Shown: positions 25,982 through 34,777 of the stretch, piece after piece
Layout of the letters: each line of letters opens with the position of its first letter
Numbering within the stretch: the stretch's first letter is position 1
Assembly (NCBI RefSeq): GCF_001713375.1
Contig: NZ_CP016449.1
Coordinates: forward strand, 3,348,001 to 3,412,000
Reading direction: 5' to 3'
DNA length: 64,000 nt
Source: Hydrogenophaga sp. RAC07
GTDB taxonomy: Bacteria; Pseudomonadota; Gammaproteobacteria; Burkholderiales; Burkholderiaceae_C
Translations under genes and position numbers: made by a program
The notes under the pieces: model-generated
Database searches by the model: none
What the model was told of the DNA's origin: nothing
The model's input: the letters and a program-made list of their open reading frames with translations, nothing else

Positions 25982-26007
25982 TACAGTCCGCCCGCTGGTT
26001 GTCGATA
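25982..26007 (+). promoter_or_regulatory. Weak sigma-28-like site before fliS
   Basis: GTCGATA (26001-26007) resembles the -10 elements of motA and the second receptor, with TACAG 14 bases upstream in place of TCAAG. It lies 33 bases before fliS. The -35 match is poor. Confidence 0.3.
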
Positions 26008-26039
26008 CAGATGGGTATAAGCCACCAGGAAACCCAGCC

Positions 26040-26450
26040 ATGTTCACCTCTGTCAACACCCGCGCAGCTTCCACCTACAAACGTGTGTCCGTCGACACCG
26101 GCGTGCAGACCGCCGACCCGCACCAGCTGGTCAGTCTGTTGTTCGACGCGTTGATCCAGAGCCTGAACCTGGCGCGCGGCGCCATGGAACGCCAGGACGT
26201 GGTCAGCAAGGGCACCGCCATCGGCAAGGCCATCCGGATCATCGAAGAGGGCCTCAAGGCCGGTCTGAACCTGCAGGAAGGCGGGGAACTGGCCGGCAAC
26301 CTGAAGGGTCTGTACGAATACAGCGTGCAGCGCCTCACCTTGGCCAACCTGCGCGACGACGCGGCACCGATTCACGAGGTGCTCAACCTCATCGAACCGC
26401 TGGCGGATTCCTGGAAACAGATCCGAACCGGCGCCCTGCAGGGAGCCTGA
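26040..26450 (+). CDS. fliS: Flagellin chaperone FliS
   Basis: FliS (136 residues) binds the C-terminus of flagellin in the cytoplasm and keeps it unfolded for export. The four-helix-bundle family pattern is clear: TADPHQLVSLLFDALIQSLNLARGAM (landmarks PHQLVSLLFD and LNLARGAM), then IRIIEEGLKAGLNLQEGGELAGNL and LYEYSVQRLTLAN. The ATG at 26040 was chosen because MFTSVNTRAASTYKRV is the typical start. It follows the flagellin array and is directly coupled to fliT. Confidence 0.94.
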   Translation: MFTSVNTRAASTYKRVSVDTGVQTADPHQLVSLLFDALIQSLNLARGAMERQDVVSKGTAIGKAIRIIEEGLKAGLNLQEGGELAGNLKGLYEYSVQRLTLANLRDDAAPIHEVLNLIEPLADSWKQIRTGALQGA

Positions 26451-26451
26451 G

Positions 26452-26754
26452 ATGGAGCACAGCTTGCTGGATTACTACAAAGCCATCGAACGCACGAGCA
26501 GCCAGATGCTCGACGCGGCGAAGACGGAGAACTGGGACCAGGTGGTGCGGCTTGAGGGCGCGTGCGCGGTGCTGATTGCCCAACTGCGCTACAAGTCCAA
26601 GACCGACGCACTGGCGCCGGAAGACCGCAAAGAGAAGACGAAGATCATGCAGCGCATCCTGCGCACGGATGCCGAGATCCGCAATCTGGCCGAGCCGTGG
26701 TTGAACGACCTGGCTCAACTGATCGATAGAAATCAGCCGCAGCCCATGCATTGA
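26452..26754 (+). CDS. fliT: Flagellar chaperone FliT
   Basis: FliT-like protein (100 residues) starts one base after the fliS stop codon, so translation is coupled. In enterobacteria FliT chaperones the cap FliD and restrains FlhDC. The helical sequence LLDYYKAIERTSSQMLDAAKTENWDQVVRLE and the region KEKTKIMQRILRTDAEIRNLAEPWLNDL (landmarks NWDQVVRLE and RILRTDAEIRNL) fit the family. FliT is poorly conserved, so position carries much of the call. Confidence 0.85.
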   Translation: MEHSLLDYYKAIERTSSQMLDAAKTENWDQVVRLEGACAVLIAQLRYKSKTDALAPEDRKEKTKIMQRILRTDAEIRNLAEPWLNDLAQLIDRNQPQPMH

Positions 26755-26766
26755 ACAGAGGGGGGG

Positions 26767-27081
26767 TCAGACCCCCATGTTCATGATGTCAGTGTAGGCC
26801 TGAACCATTCGATTTCGAACGTGGAGCGTGGCCTGGAAACCCACTTGCGACTTCTGCATCGCCAGCATGGTTTCTTCCAGGCTCACCTTGGGGTTGCCCA
26901 GTTGCACCTGGGTCTGCAGGCGCGAAGCCTCGTCTTGCGAAGCGCTCACGCTCTTGAGGGCGTCCTTGAAGCTGGCGGCAATGCCTCCCTCGGCACCGCC
27001 CACGCCACCGGGGCGCTTGAGCTGGGTCTGGCCGATGCCGGTGAGTGCCTGACTGGTCAGGGGAGAGATGCGCATGTCCAT
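26767..27081 (-). CDS. fliE: Flagellar hook-basal body protein FliE
   Basis: FliE (104 residues) joins the MS ring to the proximal rod. The family motifs FKDALKSVSASQDEASRLQ and VSLEETMLAMQKSQVGFQA with the ending RNRMVQAYTDIMNMGV (landmarks NPKVSLEETMLAMQKS and RNRMVQAYTDIMNM) are diagnostic. The ATG at 27081 gives the usual length; upstream in-frame codons are not FliE-like. It is transcribed away from fliF, so fliE and fliF are divergent here, not adjacent and codirectional with fliE first. The 183-base gap between them should hold both promoters. Confidence 0.95.
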   Translation of the reverse strand: MDMRISPLTSQALTGIGQTQLKRPGGVGGAEGGIAASFKDALKSVSASQDEASRLQTQVQLGNPKVSLEETMLAMQKSQVGFQATLHVRNRMVQAYTDIMNMGV

Positions 27082-27264
27082 GGCTGAATCCTTCGACAAA
27101 AGTTGACGCCTTGATGCTAGGCGGCGGGCACCGCTGACGCGGCGGGAATAAGGGCACAAAGCACGGCCTTTTCATGGGTATGGCGCAGGGGGTGGGGCCG
27201 AATAATCGGTTGCAACGGGATGTACATCGTCCCGAAACCGACCTTCTACCCGAGCCCTGCACCC

Positions 27265-28944
27265 ATGAGCACCACCCTGGCACCGATAGAACTCCAGCCC
27301 GCGAGCCGCAGCGCTTTCGGCGAAGGCCTCTCGCGCATGGACCAGGCCCAGAAGATCAAGCTCGGTCTGGGCGCACTCGCCCTGCTGGCGATCGCACTGG
27401 CCTTCTTCTTCATGGGCCGCCAACCCGAGTACCGCGTGCTCTACGCCAACCTGGGTGACAAGGACGGCGGCGCCATCGTGGCGCAGCTCTCGCAGATGAA
27501 CGTGCCCTACAAACACGCCGAGGGTGGCCAGGCCATCCTGGTGCCGGCCGACAAGGTGCACGACACGCGCCTGCGCCTGGCCTCGCAAGGCCTGCCCAAG
27601 GGTTCGATCTCGGGCTTCGAGCAGATGGAAGCCAACCGCTTCGGCATGACCCAGTTCCAGGAGCGGCTCACCTTCCAGCGCGGCCTGGAGGGCGAACTCA
27701 CCCGTTCGATCCAGTCGCTCTCCTCCGTGCAGAGCGCGCGCATCCACCTGGCCCTGCCCAACCAGAACGGTTTTTTCCGCGAACAGCAAAAACCCAGCGC
27801 CTCCGTGCTGCTGACCCTGCACGCCGGCCGCACGCTGGACCGCGCGCAGGTGGCCGGCATCGTGCACCTGGTGGCCAGCAGCGTGCCCGAAATGAACCCC
27901 AAGGCGGTGAGCGTGGTGGACGACGCGGGCAGCCTGCTCTCGGCCCCGGCCGACGCACAGGCCCAGGGCGCCGACACGCAGAAGCTGCAGTACACCCAGC
28001 AGATCGAACAGCTCTACACGCGCCGCATCATGGACATGCTGGAGCCACTGGTGGGCCGCAACAACGTGAAGGCGCAGGTGAGCGCCGACGTGGACTTCTC
28101 ACTGGTCGAGTCGACCAGCGAAGAGCACAAGCCCAACCAGAGCCCCGACACCAGCGCGGTGCGCAGCCAGCAGACCGTGGAAGACGGCTCACCCGGCGCG
28201 GCCCAGCCCGCCGGCGTACCCGGTGCCGTGACCAACCAGCCGCCCGCCACCGGCACCGCCCCCATCAACGGTGCCGCCGCGCCCGTGGGCGTGGCCGCCC
28301 AGGGTGGAACCGACAAGCCCGGCTCCATGCGCCGCGAGTCGGTGGTGAACTACGAGGTGGACAAGACGGTGAAGGTGGTGCGCGAGTCCAGCGGCCAGAT
28401 CAAGCGCCTGAGCGCTGCCGTGGTGATCAACCACCGCACCACCGTGGACAAGGCCGGCAAGGAGACCACCGTGGCCATCCCGGCGGCGCAGCTGGAGCAG
28501 ATGACGGCCCTGGTGCGCGAAACCATCGGCTTCAGCCAGGTCCGAGGTGATTCGGTCAACGTGGTCAACGCGCCCTTCAATGTGGAGAAGACCAGCGAGG
28601 TGGAGACCATCGCGTGGTGGCAGCAGGCCGAGAATCAGGAGTTCCTGCGTGGCCTGGCTTGGCCGCTGGGCATGGTGGGTCTGGGCCTGCTGGTGCTCAT
28701 GGGCATGGTGCGCCCGGGCCTCAAGCTGCTCAAGACGCCCGTGGTGCGCCGGGACCAGACCGAACTGCAGCCCCTGAGCGCCATGCTCAACGAAGCGCCG
28801 GAGCGCCCGGGTCTGCCGATGCCCAGCAACGAACCCACGCCCGAAAGCATCCGCCTCACCGATGCCAAGCGCCTGGCGCTCGAAAACCCGATGGCCGTCG
28901 CCAACATCGTCAAGGGCTGGGTCAATGGTGAGGCGCCGGCATGA
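27265..28944 (+). CDS. fliF: Flagellar MS-ring protein FliF
   Basis: FliF (559 residues) forms the MS ring, the base on which rotor and rod assemble. Membrane helices lie near residues 32-51 (KLGLGALALLAIALAFFFMG) and 472-494 (WPLGMVGLGLLVLMGMV). Between them are the ring-building domains, with YRVLYANLGDKDGGAIVAQL and the conserved SSVQSARIHLALPN. The C-terminal tail ending NIVKGWVNGEAPA binds FliG. The ATG at 27265 was preferred to one at 27220, since the extra 15 residues are not family-like. The middle has an Ala/Pro-rich insert around residues 310-350. Confidence 0.95.
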   Translation: MSTTLAPIELQPASRSAFGEGLSRMDQAQKIKLGLGALALLAIALAFFFMGRQPEYRVLYANLGDKDGGAIVAQLSQMNVPYKHAEGGQAILVPADKVHDTRLRLASQGLPKGSISGFEQMEANRFGMTQFQERLTFQRGLEGELTRSIQSLSSVQSARIHLALPNQNGFFREQQKPSASVLLTLHAGRTLDRAQVAGIVHLVASSVPEMNPKAVSVVDDAGSLLSAPADAQAQGADTQKLQYTQQIEQLYTRRIMDMLEPLVGRNNVKAQVSADVDFSLVESTSEEHKPNQSPDTSAVRSQQTVEDGSPGAAQPAGVPGAVTNQPPATGTAPINGAAAPVGVAAQGGTDKPGSMRRESVVNYEVDKTVKVVRESSGQIKRLSAAVVINHRTTVDKAGKETTVAIPAAQLEQMTALVRETIGFSQVRGDSVNVVNAPFNVEKTSEVETIAWWQQAENQEFLRGLAWPLGMVGLGLLVLMGMVRPGLKLLKTPVVRRDQTELQPLSAMLNEAPERPGLPMPSNEPTPESIRLTDAKRLALENPMAVANIVKGWVNGEAPA

Positions 28945-28952
28945 GCCGGCGC

Positions 28953-29060
28953 CACCCCCTGCGCCGCTTCGCGGCTTCCCCCTCTCTCGCCTTCGGCGGG
29001 AGGGGGACGGCACCTGAGGCCTGGCAAAGCCAGATCCTCGGTGCCCCTGGTAGGGGGCAC
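28953..29060. repeat. Dispersed intergenic repeat, type A, diverged copy (fliF-fliG gap)
   Basis: The right half GGCACCTGAGGCCTGGCAAA and GCCAGATCCTCGGTGCC match the type A units at 15248 and 37731. The left half is altered and carries CCCCCTCTCTCGCCTTCGGC with GGGAGGGGG, a larger hairpin. It fills most of the 161-base fliF-fliG gap. Confidence 0.65.
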
Positions 29061-29105
29061 GCCGCTCCGACCGAATTTTTCTTCGCATAGACAAGGAACA
29101 AGAAC

Positions 29106-30104
29106 ATGGAAGACCAGGGAATCCAGGACGCCGCGATCTTTCTCATGTCGATTGGCGAGGAAGAAGCGGCCGAGGTGTTCAAGCACCTCAGCCCCAAGGA
29201 AGTGCAGAAGCTTGGCGAGACGATCGCCAAGACGAAATCGGTTTCGCACGACCGTGTGGACCAGGTGATGCAGAAGTTCACCGGCGCGGCCTCCTCGCAG
29301 AGCCTGCTGGTGTCCGACACCGACAACTACGTGCGCGCCGTGCTCAAGCGCGCGCTGGGCGACGACAAGGCTTCGCTGCTGATCGACCGCATCCTGCAGG
29401 GCGGTGATGTCTCGGGCATCGAGAGCCTGAAGTGGATGGACCCGGCCTCCATTGCCGAACTGCTGCGCAACGAGCACCCGCAGATCGTGGCCGCCATCCT
29501 GGTGCACCTTGAATCCGACCAGACCGCCGGTGTGATGAAGAACTTCACAGAACGCACCCGCAACGAGGTGATGCTGCGCATCGCCACGCTCGAAGGCATC
29601 CAGCCCACCGCCCTGAAAGATTTGAACGAGGTGCTCTTCAAGGTGCTCGCCGGTGGCGACAAGATCCGCAAGACCTCCATGGGCGGTGTGAAGACCGCGG
29701 CCGAGATCATCAACATGATGGGCTCGCAGATCGAGACCTCGGTGATCGACTCCATCCGCGAGTTCGACGCCGAACTGGCGCAGAAGATCATGGACAAGAT
29801 GTTCGTCTTTGAGGATTTGCTCAAGCTCGACGGCAAGTCGGTGCAGCTGGTGCTCAAGGAAGTGTCCACCGACGCGCTGGTGGTTTCGCTCAAGGGCGCC
29901 ACCAACGAACTGCGCGAACTGGTGCTGGCCAACATGTCCACCCGCGCGGCCGAAGCGCTGCGCGAAGACCTGGAGTCGCGCGGCCCGATGCGCCTGTCGG
30001 AAGTGGAAATGCAGCAGAAGGAAATCCTGAAGATCGTGCGCCGCCTGGCCGACGAAGGCCAGATCATGATCGGTGGTGGTGGCGAAGATGAAGCGTTTGT
30101 ATGA
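29106..30104 (+). CDS. fliG: Flagellar rotor/switch protein FliG
   Basis: FliG (332 residues) couples MotA force to rotor rotation. The N-terminal domain binds FliF (AAIFLMSIGEEEAAEVFKHL region), the middle domain carries the EHPQ motif in RNEHPQIVAAILVHLESDQ, and the C-terminal torque domain has the charged helix in FVFEDLLKLDGKSVQLVLKE and MSTRAAEALREDLESRGP. Length is typical. It begins a close run fliG-fliH-fliI-fliJ-fliK. Confidence 0.97.
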   Translation: MEDQGIQDAAIFLMSIGEEEAAEVFKHLSPKEVQKLGETIAKTKSVSHDRVDQVMQKFTGAASSQSLLVSDTDNYVRAVLKRALGDDKASLLIDRILQGGDVSGIESLKWMDPASIAELLRNEHPQIVAAILVHLESDQTAGVMKNFTERTRNEVMLRIATLEGIQPTALKDLNEVLFKVLAGGDKIRKTSMGGVKTAAEIINMMGSQIETSVIDSIREFDAELAQKIMDKMFVFEDLLKLDGKSVQLVLKEVSTDALVVSLKGATNELRELVLANMSTRAAEALREDLESRGPMRLSEVEMQQKEILKIVRRLADEGQIMIGGGGEDEAFV

Positions 30105-30123
30105 CCTGGATGCGTAACTGACC

Positions 30124-30819
30124 ATGGCCTCCAAACCCAACCCCCATTCCCGCTTCATCCCGCGCGAGGAAATCGAAGGCGTGGCCGCCTGGCATTTCGC
30201 TGCGGTGGACGGCAGCGACGAGCACCTGCATGCGCCCGCCAGCGACAAGAACGAAGGCGTGACGAGTGAGGTGCTGCAGGAGGCGCGCCAGCAGGCGTAT
30301 GCCGAGGGTTTCGGGCGTGGGCACGAAGCCGGTGGCCAGGAGGTGCGTGAAGCCCTGGAAGCCACGGTGCGCAAGACCGCCGAAGAAACCGCGGTGCGCA
30401 TGGCGCAGCTGCTGCACAACACCAAAGACCACCTGAAGAAGAGCGAAGAGAAGATCTCGCGTCACATCCTCGAACTGGCCTGCGACCTCGCCCGCCAGGT
30501 GGTGCGCCAGGCCATTGCCAGCGACCCGCAGCATTTGAAGCCGGTGATCGCGGAAGCCCTGACACAACTGGTGGACGACGGTCTGCCCGCCACCGTGCGC
30601 ATGAACCCGGGCGACCTCGCGCTCATGAAGGGTGTGCTGCAGGAAACGCTCAACAGCCCGCTGCCCGAGTTCGTGGCCGACGCACAGATCAGCCCCGGTG
30701 GCTGCCTGATCGAGTCCAGCACCTCGGCGGTGGACGCAACGATTGAAAAACGCTGGTCGCGCGCCGTGGGCAACCTTGGCATGAACGTGGCCTGGAACCC
30801 GGGAAATGAAGATGTCTGA
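30124..30819 (+). CDS. fliH: Flagellar export ATPase regulator FliH
   Basis: FliH (231 residues) binds FliI and delivers it to the export gate. A Pro/Arg N-terminus ([15 protein letters not shown]) precedes a GxxxG-like repeat region, [21 protein letters not shown], which is the family hallmark, and the C-terminal domain resembles the ATP-synthase delta/epsilon-like fold ([37 protein letters not shown]). It overlaps fliI by 14 bases. Confidence 0.92.
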   Translation: MASKPNPHSRFIPREEIEGVAAWHFAAVDGSDEHLHAPASDKNEGVTSEVLQEARQQAYAEGFGRGHEAGGQEVREALEATVRKTAEETAVRMAQLLHNTKDHLKKSEEKISRHILELACDLARQVVRQAIASDPQHLKPVIAEALTQLVDDGLPATVRMNPGDLALMKGVLQETLNSPLPEFVADAQISPGGCLIESSTSAVDATIEKRWSRAVGNLGMNVAWNPGNEDV

Positions 30820-32287
30820 CAGCACGTTCGGCACCGAAAGCCGCTGGGGCAACTTCATGGACGACGTGCGGGTCAACGCCAGCGTGGAAACACCGCTGGA
30901 AGTGCGCGGCACGCTCACCCGCCTGGCCGGTCTGGTGCTCGAAGCCGTGGGCCTGAAGGTCCCGGTGGGTTCGCAATGCCTGATCGGCAACGGCAGCAAG
31001 CCGCCGGTGCTGGCCGAGGTGGTGGGCTTCTCCAACGACCGTGCTTTCCTCATGCCGGCCGGCGACACGCACGGCCTCTCCAGCGGCGCGAGCGTGACAC
31101 CGCTGGCGCCCTACCGCACCGTGCCGCGCGTGGGCCAGACCAACAAACCGCCCTCGCCCGACGACCGCGGCACGCTGCGCCTGCCGCTGGGCAAAGGTCT
31201 GCTGGGCCGCGTGGTCGACTCGCACGGCAACCCCATGGACCACATGGGCCCCATCACCGACGTGGACATCGAACCGATGGACCGCGCACCCCTCAACGCC
31301 ATGGACCGCGACCCGGTTCGCACACCGCTGGACACCGGCGTGCGCGCGATCAACGCGCTGCTCACCGTGGGCCGCGGCCAACGCATCGGCCTTTTCGCCG
31401 GCTCCGGCGTGGGCAAGAGCGTGCTGCTGGGCATGATGGCGCGCTACACCAAAGCCGACGTGATCGTGGTGGGCCTCATTGGCGAACGCGGGCGCGAGGT
31501 GAAGGAATTCATTGAAGACATCCTGGGCGTGGAGGGCCGCAAGCGCTCGGTGGTGGTGGCAGCACCCGCCGACGCACCGCCGCTGGTGCGCATGCAGGGC
31601 GCGGCCTATGCCACGGCGATTGCCGAGCGCTTTCGCGACGACGGCCTCGACGTGCTGCTGCTCATGGACTCGCTCACCCGCTACGCCATGGCGCAGCGCG
31701 AGATTGCGCTGGCCATCGGCGAGCCCCCCGCCACCAAAGGCTACCCGCCCTCGTGTTTTGCCAAGCTGCCGCAACTGGTGGAGCGCAGCGGCAACGGCCT
31801 GAACGGCGTCGGCTCGATCACCGCCTTCTACACCGTGCTCTCCGAGGGCGACGACCAGCAGGACCCGATTGCGGACGCGGCGCGCGCCATCCTGGACGGC
31901 CACATCGTGCTGTCGCGCTCGCTCGCCGAGTCGGGCCACTTCCCGGCCATCGACGTGGAAGCCTCAGCCTCGCGCGTGATGCACAACGTGGCCGGCGCCG
32001 TCCACCTGGAGCTGGCGCGCAAGTTCCGCGGCGCCTACTCACGCTACATCAAGAGCCGCGACCTGATCCAGCTCGGTGCCTACGTGCCCGGCAGCGACCC
32101 GGAGACCGACCGCGCCATCGTCTTGTACCCGGCCCTGCAGCGCTTCTTGATGCAGGACATGAACGAAGCCGCCACCCTGCCCGAGAGCCTGCAGCAGCTG
32201 CAGACCGCCTTGCAGGAAGACAAACCCGGCAACGCCCAGCGCCAGTCCCGCCCCCACCACAATCCCTATGAAGGCAAACAGGCATGA
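30806..32287 (+). CDS. fliI: Flagellar export ATPase FliI
   Basis: FliI (493 residues) is the F1-beta-like ATPase that primes substrates for flagellar export. The Walker A motif is [15 protein letters not shown], Walker B is [22 protein letters not shown], and the family motif [21 protein letters not shown] (landmark [13 protein letters not shown]) is present. The start could be 30806 or the ATG six bases later at 30812, which has better spacing from GGGAA. It overlaps fliH by 14 bases and fliJ by 4. Confidence 0.96.
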   Translation: MKMSDSTFGTESRWGNFMDDVRVNASVETPLEVRGTLTRLAGLVLEAVGLKVPVGSQCLIGNGSKPPVLAEVVGFSNDRAFLMPAGDTHGLSSGASVTPLAPYRTVPRVGQTNKPPSPDDRGTLRLPLGKGLLGRVVDSHGNPMDHMGPITDVDIEPMDRAPLNAMDRDPVRTPLDTGVRAINALLTVGRGQRIGLFAGSGVGKSVLLGMMARYTKADVIVVGLIGERGREVKEFIEDILGVEGRKRSVVVAAPADAPPLVRMQGAAYATAIAERFRDDGLDVLLLMDSLTRYAMAQREIALAIGEPPATKGYPPSCFAKLPQLVERSGNGLNGVGSITAFYTVLSEGDDQQDPIADAARAILDGHIVLSRSLAESGHFPAIDVEASASRVMHNVAGAVHLELARKFRGAYSRYIKSRDLIQLGAYVPGSDPETDRAIVLYPALQRFLMQDMNEAATLPESLQQLQTALQEDKPGNAQRQSRPHHNPYEGKQA

Positions 32288-32757
32288 CCACGATCCAGAC
32301 GCTCAACAAGGTCGTTGAAATCGCCGAGAAGCGCCGCGACGAGGCGCTGGGCGCACTGGGCCAGATGCAGCGCGAGCTGCAGATCGCCCAGGACCAGATG
32401 GACCAGCTGCAGTCCTACGCGCAGGAGGCCGAGCAGCGCTGGGCCGTGCGCAGCGCCACCGGTGTGGACGGTGCGCTGCTCATGCACCACCGCCAGTTCA
32501 TGGCCAAGATCGACCACGCGCTGGACTTCCAGCGCGGCGTGTTGCGCGAGCGCCTGGAAATCATCGAACGCTGCCAGGGCCAGGTGCACGTGTGCGAACG
32601 CGACGTGGCCGGCCTGCGCAAATTCACCGAACGCAAGCAGATGGCGGTGCAGCACCGCGTGCAGCGCCAGGACCAGAAAAACACAGACGAGATGGCGCTG
32701 GCCATCCACCTGCGCCAGAGCCTGGCGCGGGCGCAACAGGAAGGCCTTCGCACATGA
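32284..32757 (+). CDS. fliJ: Flagellar export protein FliJ
   Basis: FliJ (157 residues) is the coiled-coil stalk of the FliI ring and a chaperone-escort factor. Nearly the whole protein is predicted coiled coil (heptad-like [24 protein letters not shown]; landmark [14 protein letters not shown]), rich in Gln, Glu and Arg, without Pro. It overlaps fliI by 4 bases (ATGA) and fliK by 4. The identity follows from position and coiled-coil composition; FliJ sequences are weakly conserved. Confidence 0.9.
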   Translation: MTTIQTLNKVVEIAEKRRDEALGALGQMQRELQIAQDQMDQLQSYAQEAEQRWAVRSATGVDGALLMHHRQFMAKIDHALDFQRGVLRERLEIIERCQGQVHVCERDVAGLRKFTERKQMAVQHRVQRQDQKNTDEMALAIHLRQSLARAQQEGLRT

Positions 32758-34052
32758 GCAGCACCACCGCCACCGCCAGCGCCCCCAAGCCGGTGGAGAG
32801 CTCCACCAAACCGGCGCAGGCCAACGCACGCACGCCCAAGGACAAAACCGAGGGCGAAGACATGTTCGCCAGCCTGCTCGGCTTGCTGGCCAGCGCGCAG
32901 GTGCTGCCGGAAGCCGCCACGCTCAGCAGCGCGGCGCCGGCTGAGACGCCCGTCAGCGACACCAGATCACCCGACGGCACCGACAACCCCTTTGCTGCGC
33001 TGCTGGGTTGGGGCTTGCCCGGCAGCGGCAAGGACGCCATGGGCCGGCCCACCAGCACCGAAGGCCCAGCGCTGCCAGCCCCTGCTGCCGCTACTGTCGC
33101 TGCTGCCGCCACCGAGCGCGCCACAGGCACCGCCAGCGAAGGCACGATCGATATCGCCGACATGACCCCGGTGGAGCCGACGCCGCTGGAGACAGCCCCC
33201 AAGGGCCAGGTCGCGCTGCCGGCCAACGCGGTGCGCCCCGGTGCGCCCTACGTGCCCACGCGAGCCTCCGAAGGCGTGTCGACTGCATTCACATCCACAA
33301 CCGGAACGCCCTGGCGCCAGGCCTCCCTGGCCAGCACCGAAACCGTGGCGATCCAGCAAGCGGCGAACCATGGCGCACAGGTGCGCAGCACCGTCGCGCT
33401 CAACGAGCGTTTTGGTCTCACGCCTGGCGTGCCGCTGGCCCCCAGCGAGTTGCGCGATGTCAACACCGATGGCCTGGGCCTGAATGGCTCATCGACTGCG
33501 AGCCACCGAACGGCCGATGGAACGAACGCCCTGCCCGGCGCCACGGCGGGCGACGCCCACATGGGCTCGGACAACACGGGCTCGGACACCAGCGCCTTTG
33601 ACCAGGCCGACGGCCAGGCCGGCAACCCCTTCGCCGACGCGAATGCCACCGAGGAGCCCACCGTCACCCACTGGGGCACCCAGCACCTGCGCCACGCCAG
33701 CCTGAGCGTGGGCGGCGAAGCGGGCGAACAAGCCATCGACATCCAGCTCTCGATGAAGGGGCAGGAAGTTCAGGTGGCGTTCAAGACCGACAACGCCGAA
33801 GCGCGCGCCTCGCTGCGCGAGAACGCGGGCGAGTCGCTGGGCGACCTGCTGAACAAGAGCGGCATCCAGCTGGGTGGTGTGTCGGTGGGTTCGCACGGTC
33901 AAAGTGGATCGCGCGGTGACAACGACGCACCGCGGCAGAACGGTGTTCGGGGAGTGGCACAAGCGACCAACGCATCAGCAGCAACGCCAGCCAGACAAGC
34001 CCAGATCAGCCCTCGCGCCGACGGCAGCCAGCCGCTGGACGTGTTCGCCTGA
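32754..34052 (+). CDS. fliK: Flagellar hook-length control protein FliK
   Basis: FliK (432 residues) measures hook length and triggers the FlhB switch. The N-terminal three quarters are low-complexity Ala/Thr/Pro/Gly, as is usual for the ruler part. The C-terminal hook-control domain is clear near residues 300-400: QAIDIQLSMKGQEVQVAFKT and ARASLRENAGESLGDLLNKSG IQLGGVSV (landmarks LRENAGESLGDLL and GIQLGGVSV). The ATG at 32754 overlaps the fliJ stop. A hairpin follows 8 bases after its stop codon. Confidence 0.92.
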   Translation: MSSTTATASAPKPVESSTKPAQANARTPKDKTEGEDMFASLLGLLASAQVLPEAATLSSAAPAETPVSDTRSPDGTDNPFAALLGWGLPGSGKDAMGRPTSTEGPALPAPAAATVAAAATERATGTASEGTIDIADMTPVEPTPLETAPKGQVALPANAVRPGAPYVPTRASEGVSTAFTSTTGTPWRQASLASTETVAIQQAANHGAQVRSTVALNERFGLTPGVPLAPSELRDVNTDGLGLNGSSTASHRTADGTNALPGATAGDAHMGSDNTGSDTSAFDQADGQAGNPFADANATEEPTVTHWGTQHLRHASLSVGGEAGEQAIDIQLSMKGQEVQVAFKTDNAEARASLRENAGESLGDLLNKSGIQLGGVSVGSHGQSGSRGDNDAPRQNGVRGVAQATNASAATPARQAQISPRADGSQPLDVFA

Positions 34053-34060
34053 ACAGTTGA

Positions 34061-34084
34061 ATAAGCGCCTTTTCAGGCGCTTAT
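34061..34084 (+). terminator. Hairpin between fliK and fliL
   Basis: ATAAGCGCC (34061-34069) pairs perfectly with GGCGCTTAT (34076-34084) around a TTTTCA loop, 8 bases after the fliK stop. There is no T run. A second small stem CACACG/CGTGTG lies at 34130-34148. Together they probably divide fliG-K from fliL-R. Confidence 0.55.
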
Positions 34085-34186
34085 CCGGCGACCGGCCCCC
34101 ACCCCCCCGCCCAATAATTCTTCAAACCCCACACGTTTCCCGCGTGTGACGCCCTCCTCCCAGCGGGGGCCCTTTGAAGGATGACC

Positions 34187-34762
34187 ATGTCTGCTGCCGC
34201 CGCCACCGCCACCGCTGCTCCCGCCGAGAAGCCGAAGAAAAGCAAGAAGCTGCTGTTCATCATCGTCGGTGTGGTGGTGCTGGCGCTGATCGCCGGTGCT
34301 GGCGCGTTGTTCGTGCTCAAGAAAAACACCGCCGAAGACGACGAGTTCGCCGACGACGAGCCGGCGGCCCACGTGGCCAAGGACCCCAAGACCGCGCCGG
34401 TCTTCATGCCGCTGGAGAACATGGTGGTCAACCTGGCGGACCCCGGTGGCACACGGTTCATTCAACTCGGCCTCACCCTGCAGCTTCAGGACGCCAAGAC
34501 CGAAGCCGATGTGAAGATCTACATGCCCAGCATCCGAAGCCAGGTGCTGCTGCTGATCTCGCAGCGCACCGCCGACGAGATGCTGCAGGTGCAGGGCAAA
34601 GCCAAACTGGCCAAGGACATCATCGCGGCGGTCTCCCACGAGATGGGCTACGAGATGCCCGAGCCGGCCGCCGCAGAAACCGGCGCGCCCAAGAAGAAAA
34701 AGCCCAAGGCGGCACCCAACCCGGTGCAGGCCGTGCTGTTCTCCAGCCTCATCGTTCAGTGA
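34187..34762 (+). CDS. fliL: Flagellar basal body-associated protein FliL
   Basis: FliL (191 residues from this start) surrounds and supports the stator in the inner membrane. After a 20-residue basic cytoplasmic head, one membrane helix (LLFIIVGVVVLALIAGAGALFV) crosses the membrane, landmark VVVLALIAGAGALF. The periplasmic domain has FMPLENMVVNLADPGGTRFIQL and the SPFH-like fold. The ATG at 34187 was preferred over 34181 because AAGGA lies 5 bases upstream of it. The Lys-rich insert near residues 170-178 (KKKKPKAAPN) is a local feature. It begins the fliL-fliM-fliN-fliO-fliP set. Confidence 0.9.
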   Translation: MSAAAATATAAPAEKPKKSKKLLFIIVGVVVLALIAGAGALFVLKKNTAEDDEFADDEPAAHVAKDPKTAPVFMPLENMVVNLADPGGTRFIQLGLTLQLQDAKTEADVKIYMPSIRSQVLLLISQRTADEMLQVQGKAKLAKDIIAAVSHEMGYEMPEPAAAETGAPKKKKPKAAPNPVQAVLFSSLIVQ

Positions 34763-34777
34763 TCCGGACACACCACC

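Noticed and set aside
27082..27264. A sigma-28 promoter before fliF (GCCGAATAA near 27197)
   Set aside because: The -10 resembles the consensus but no TCAAG or TAAAG lies at the 14-base spacing, and fliF is expected to be class II (FlhDC).
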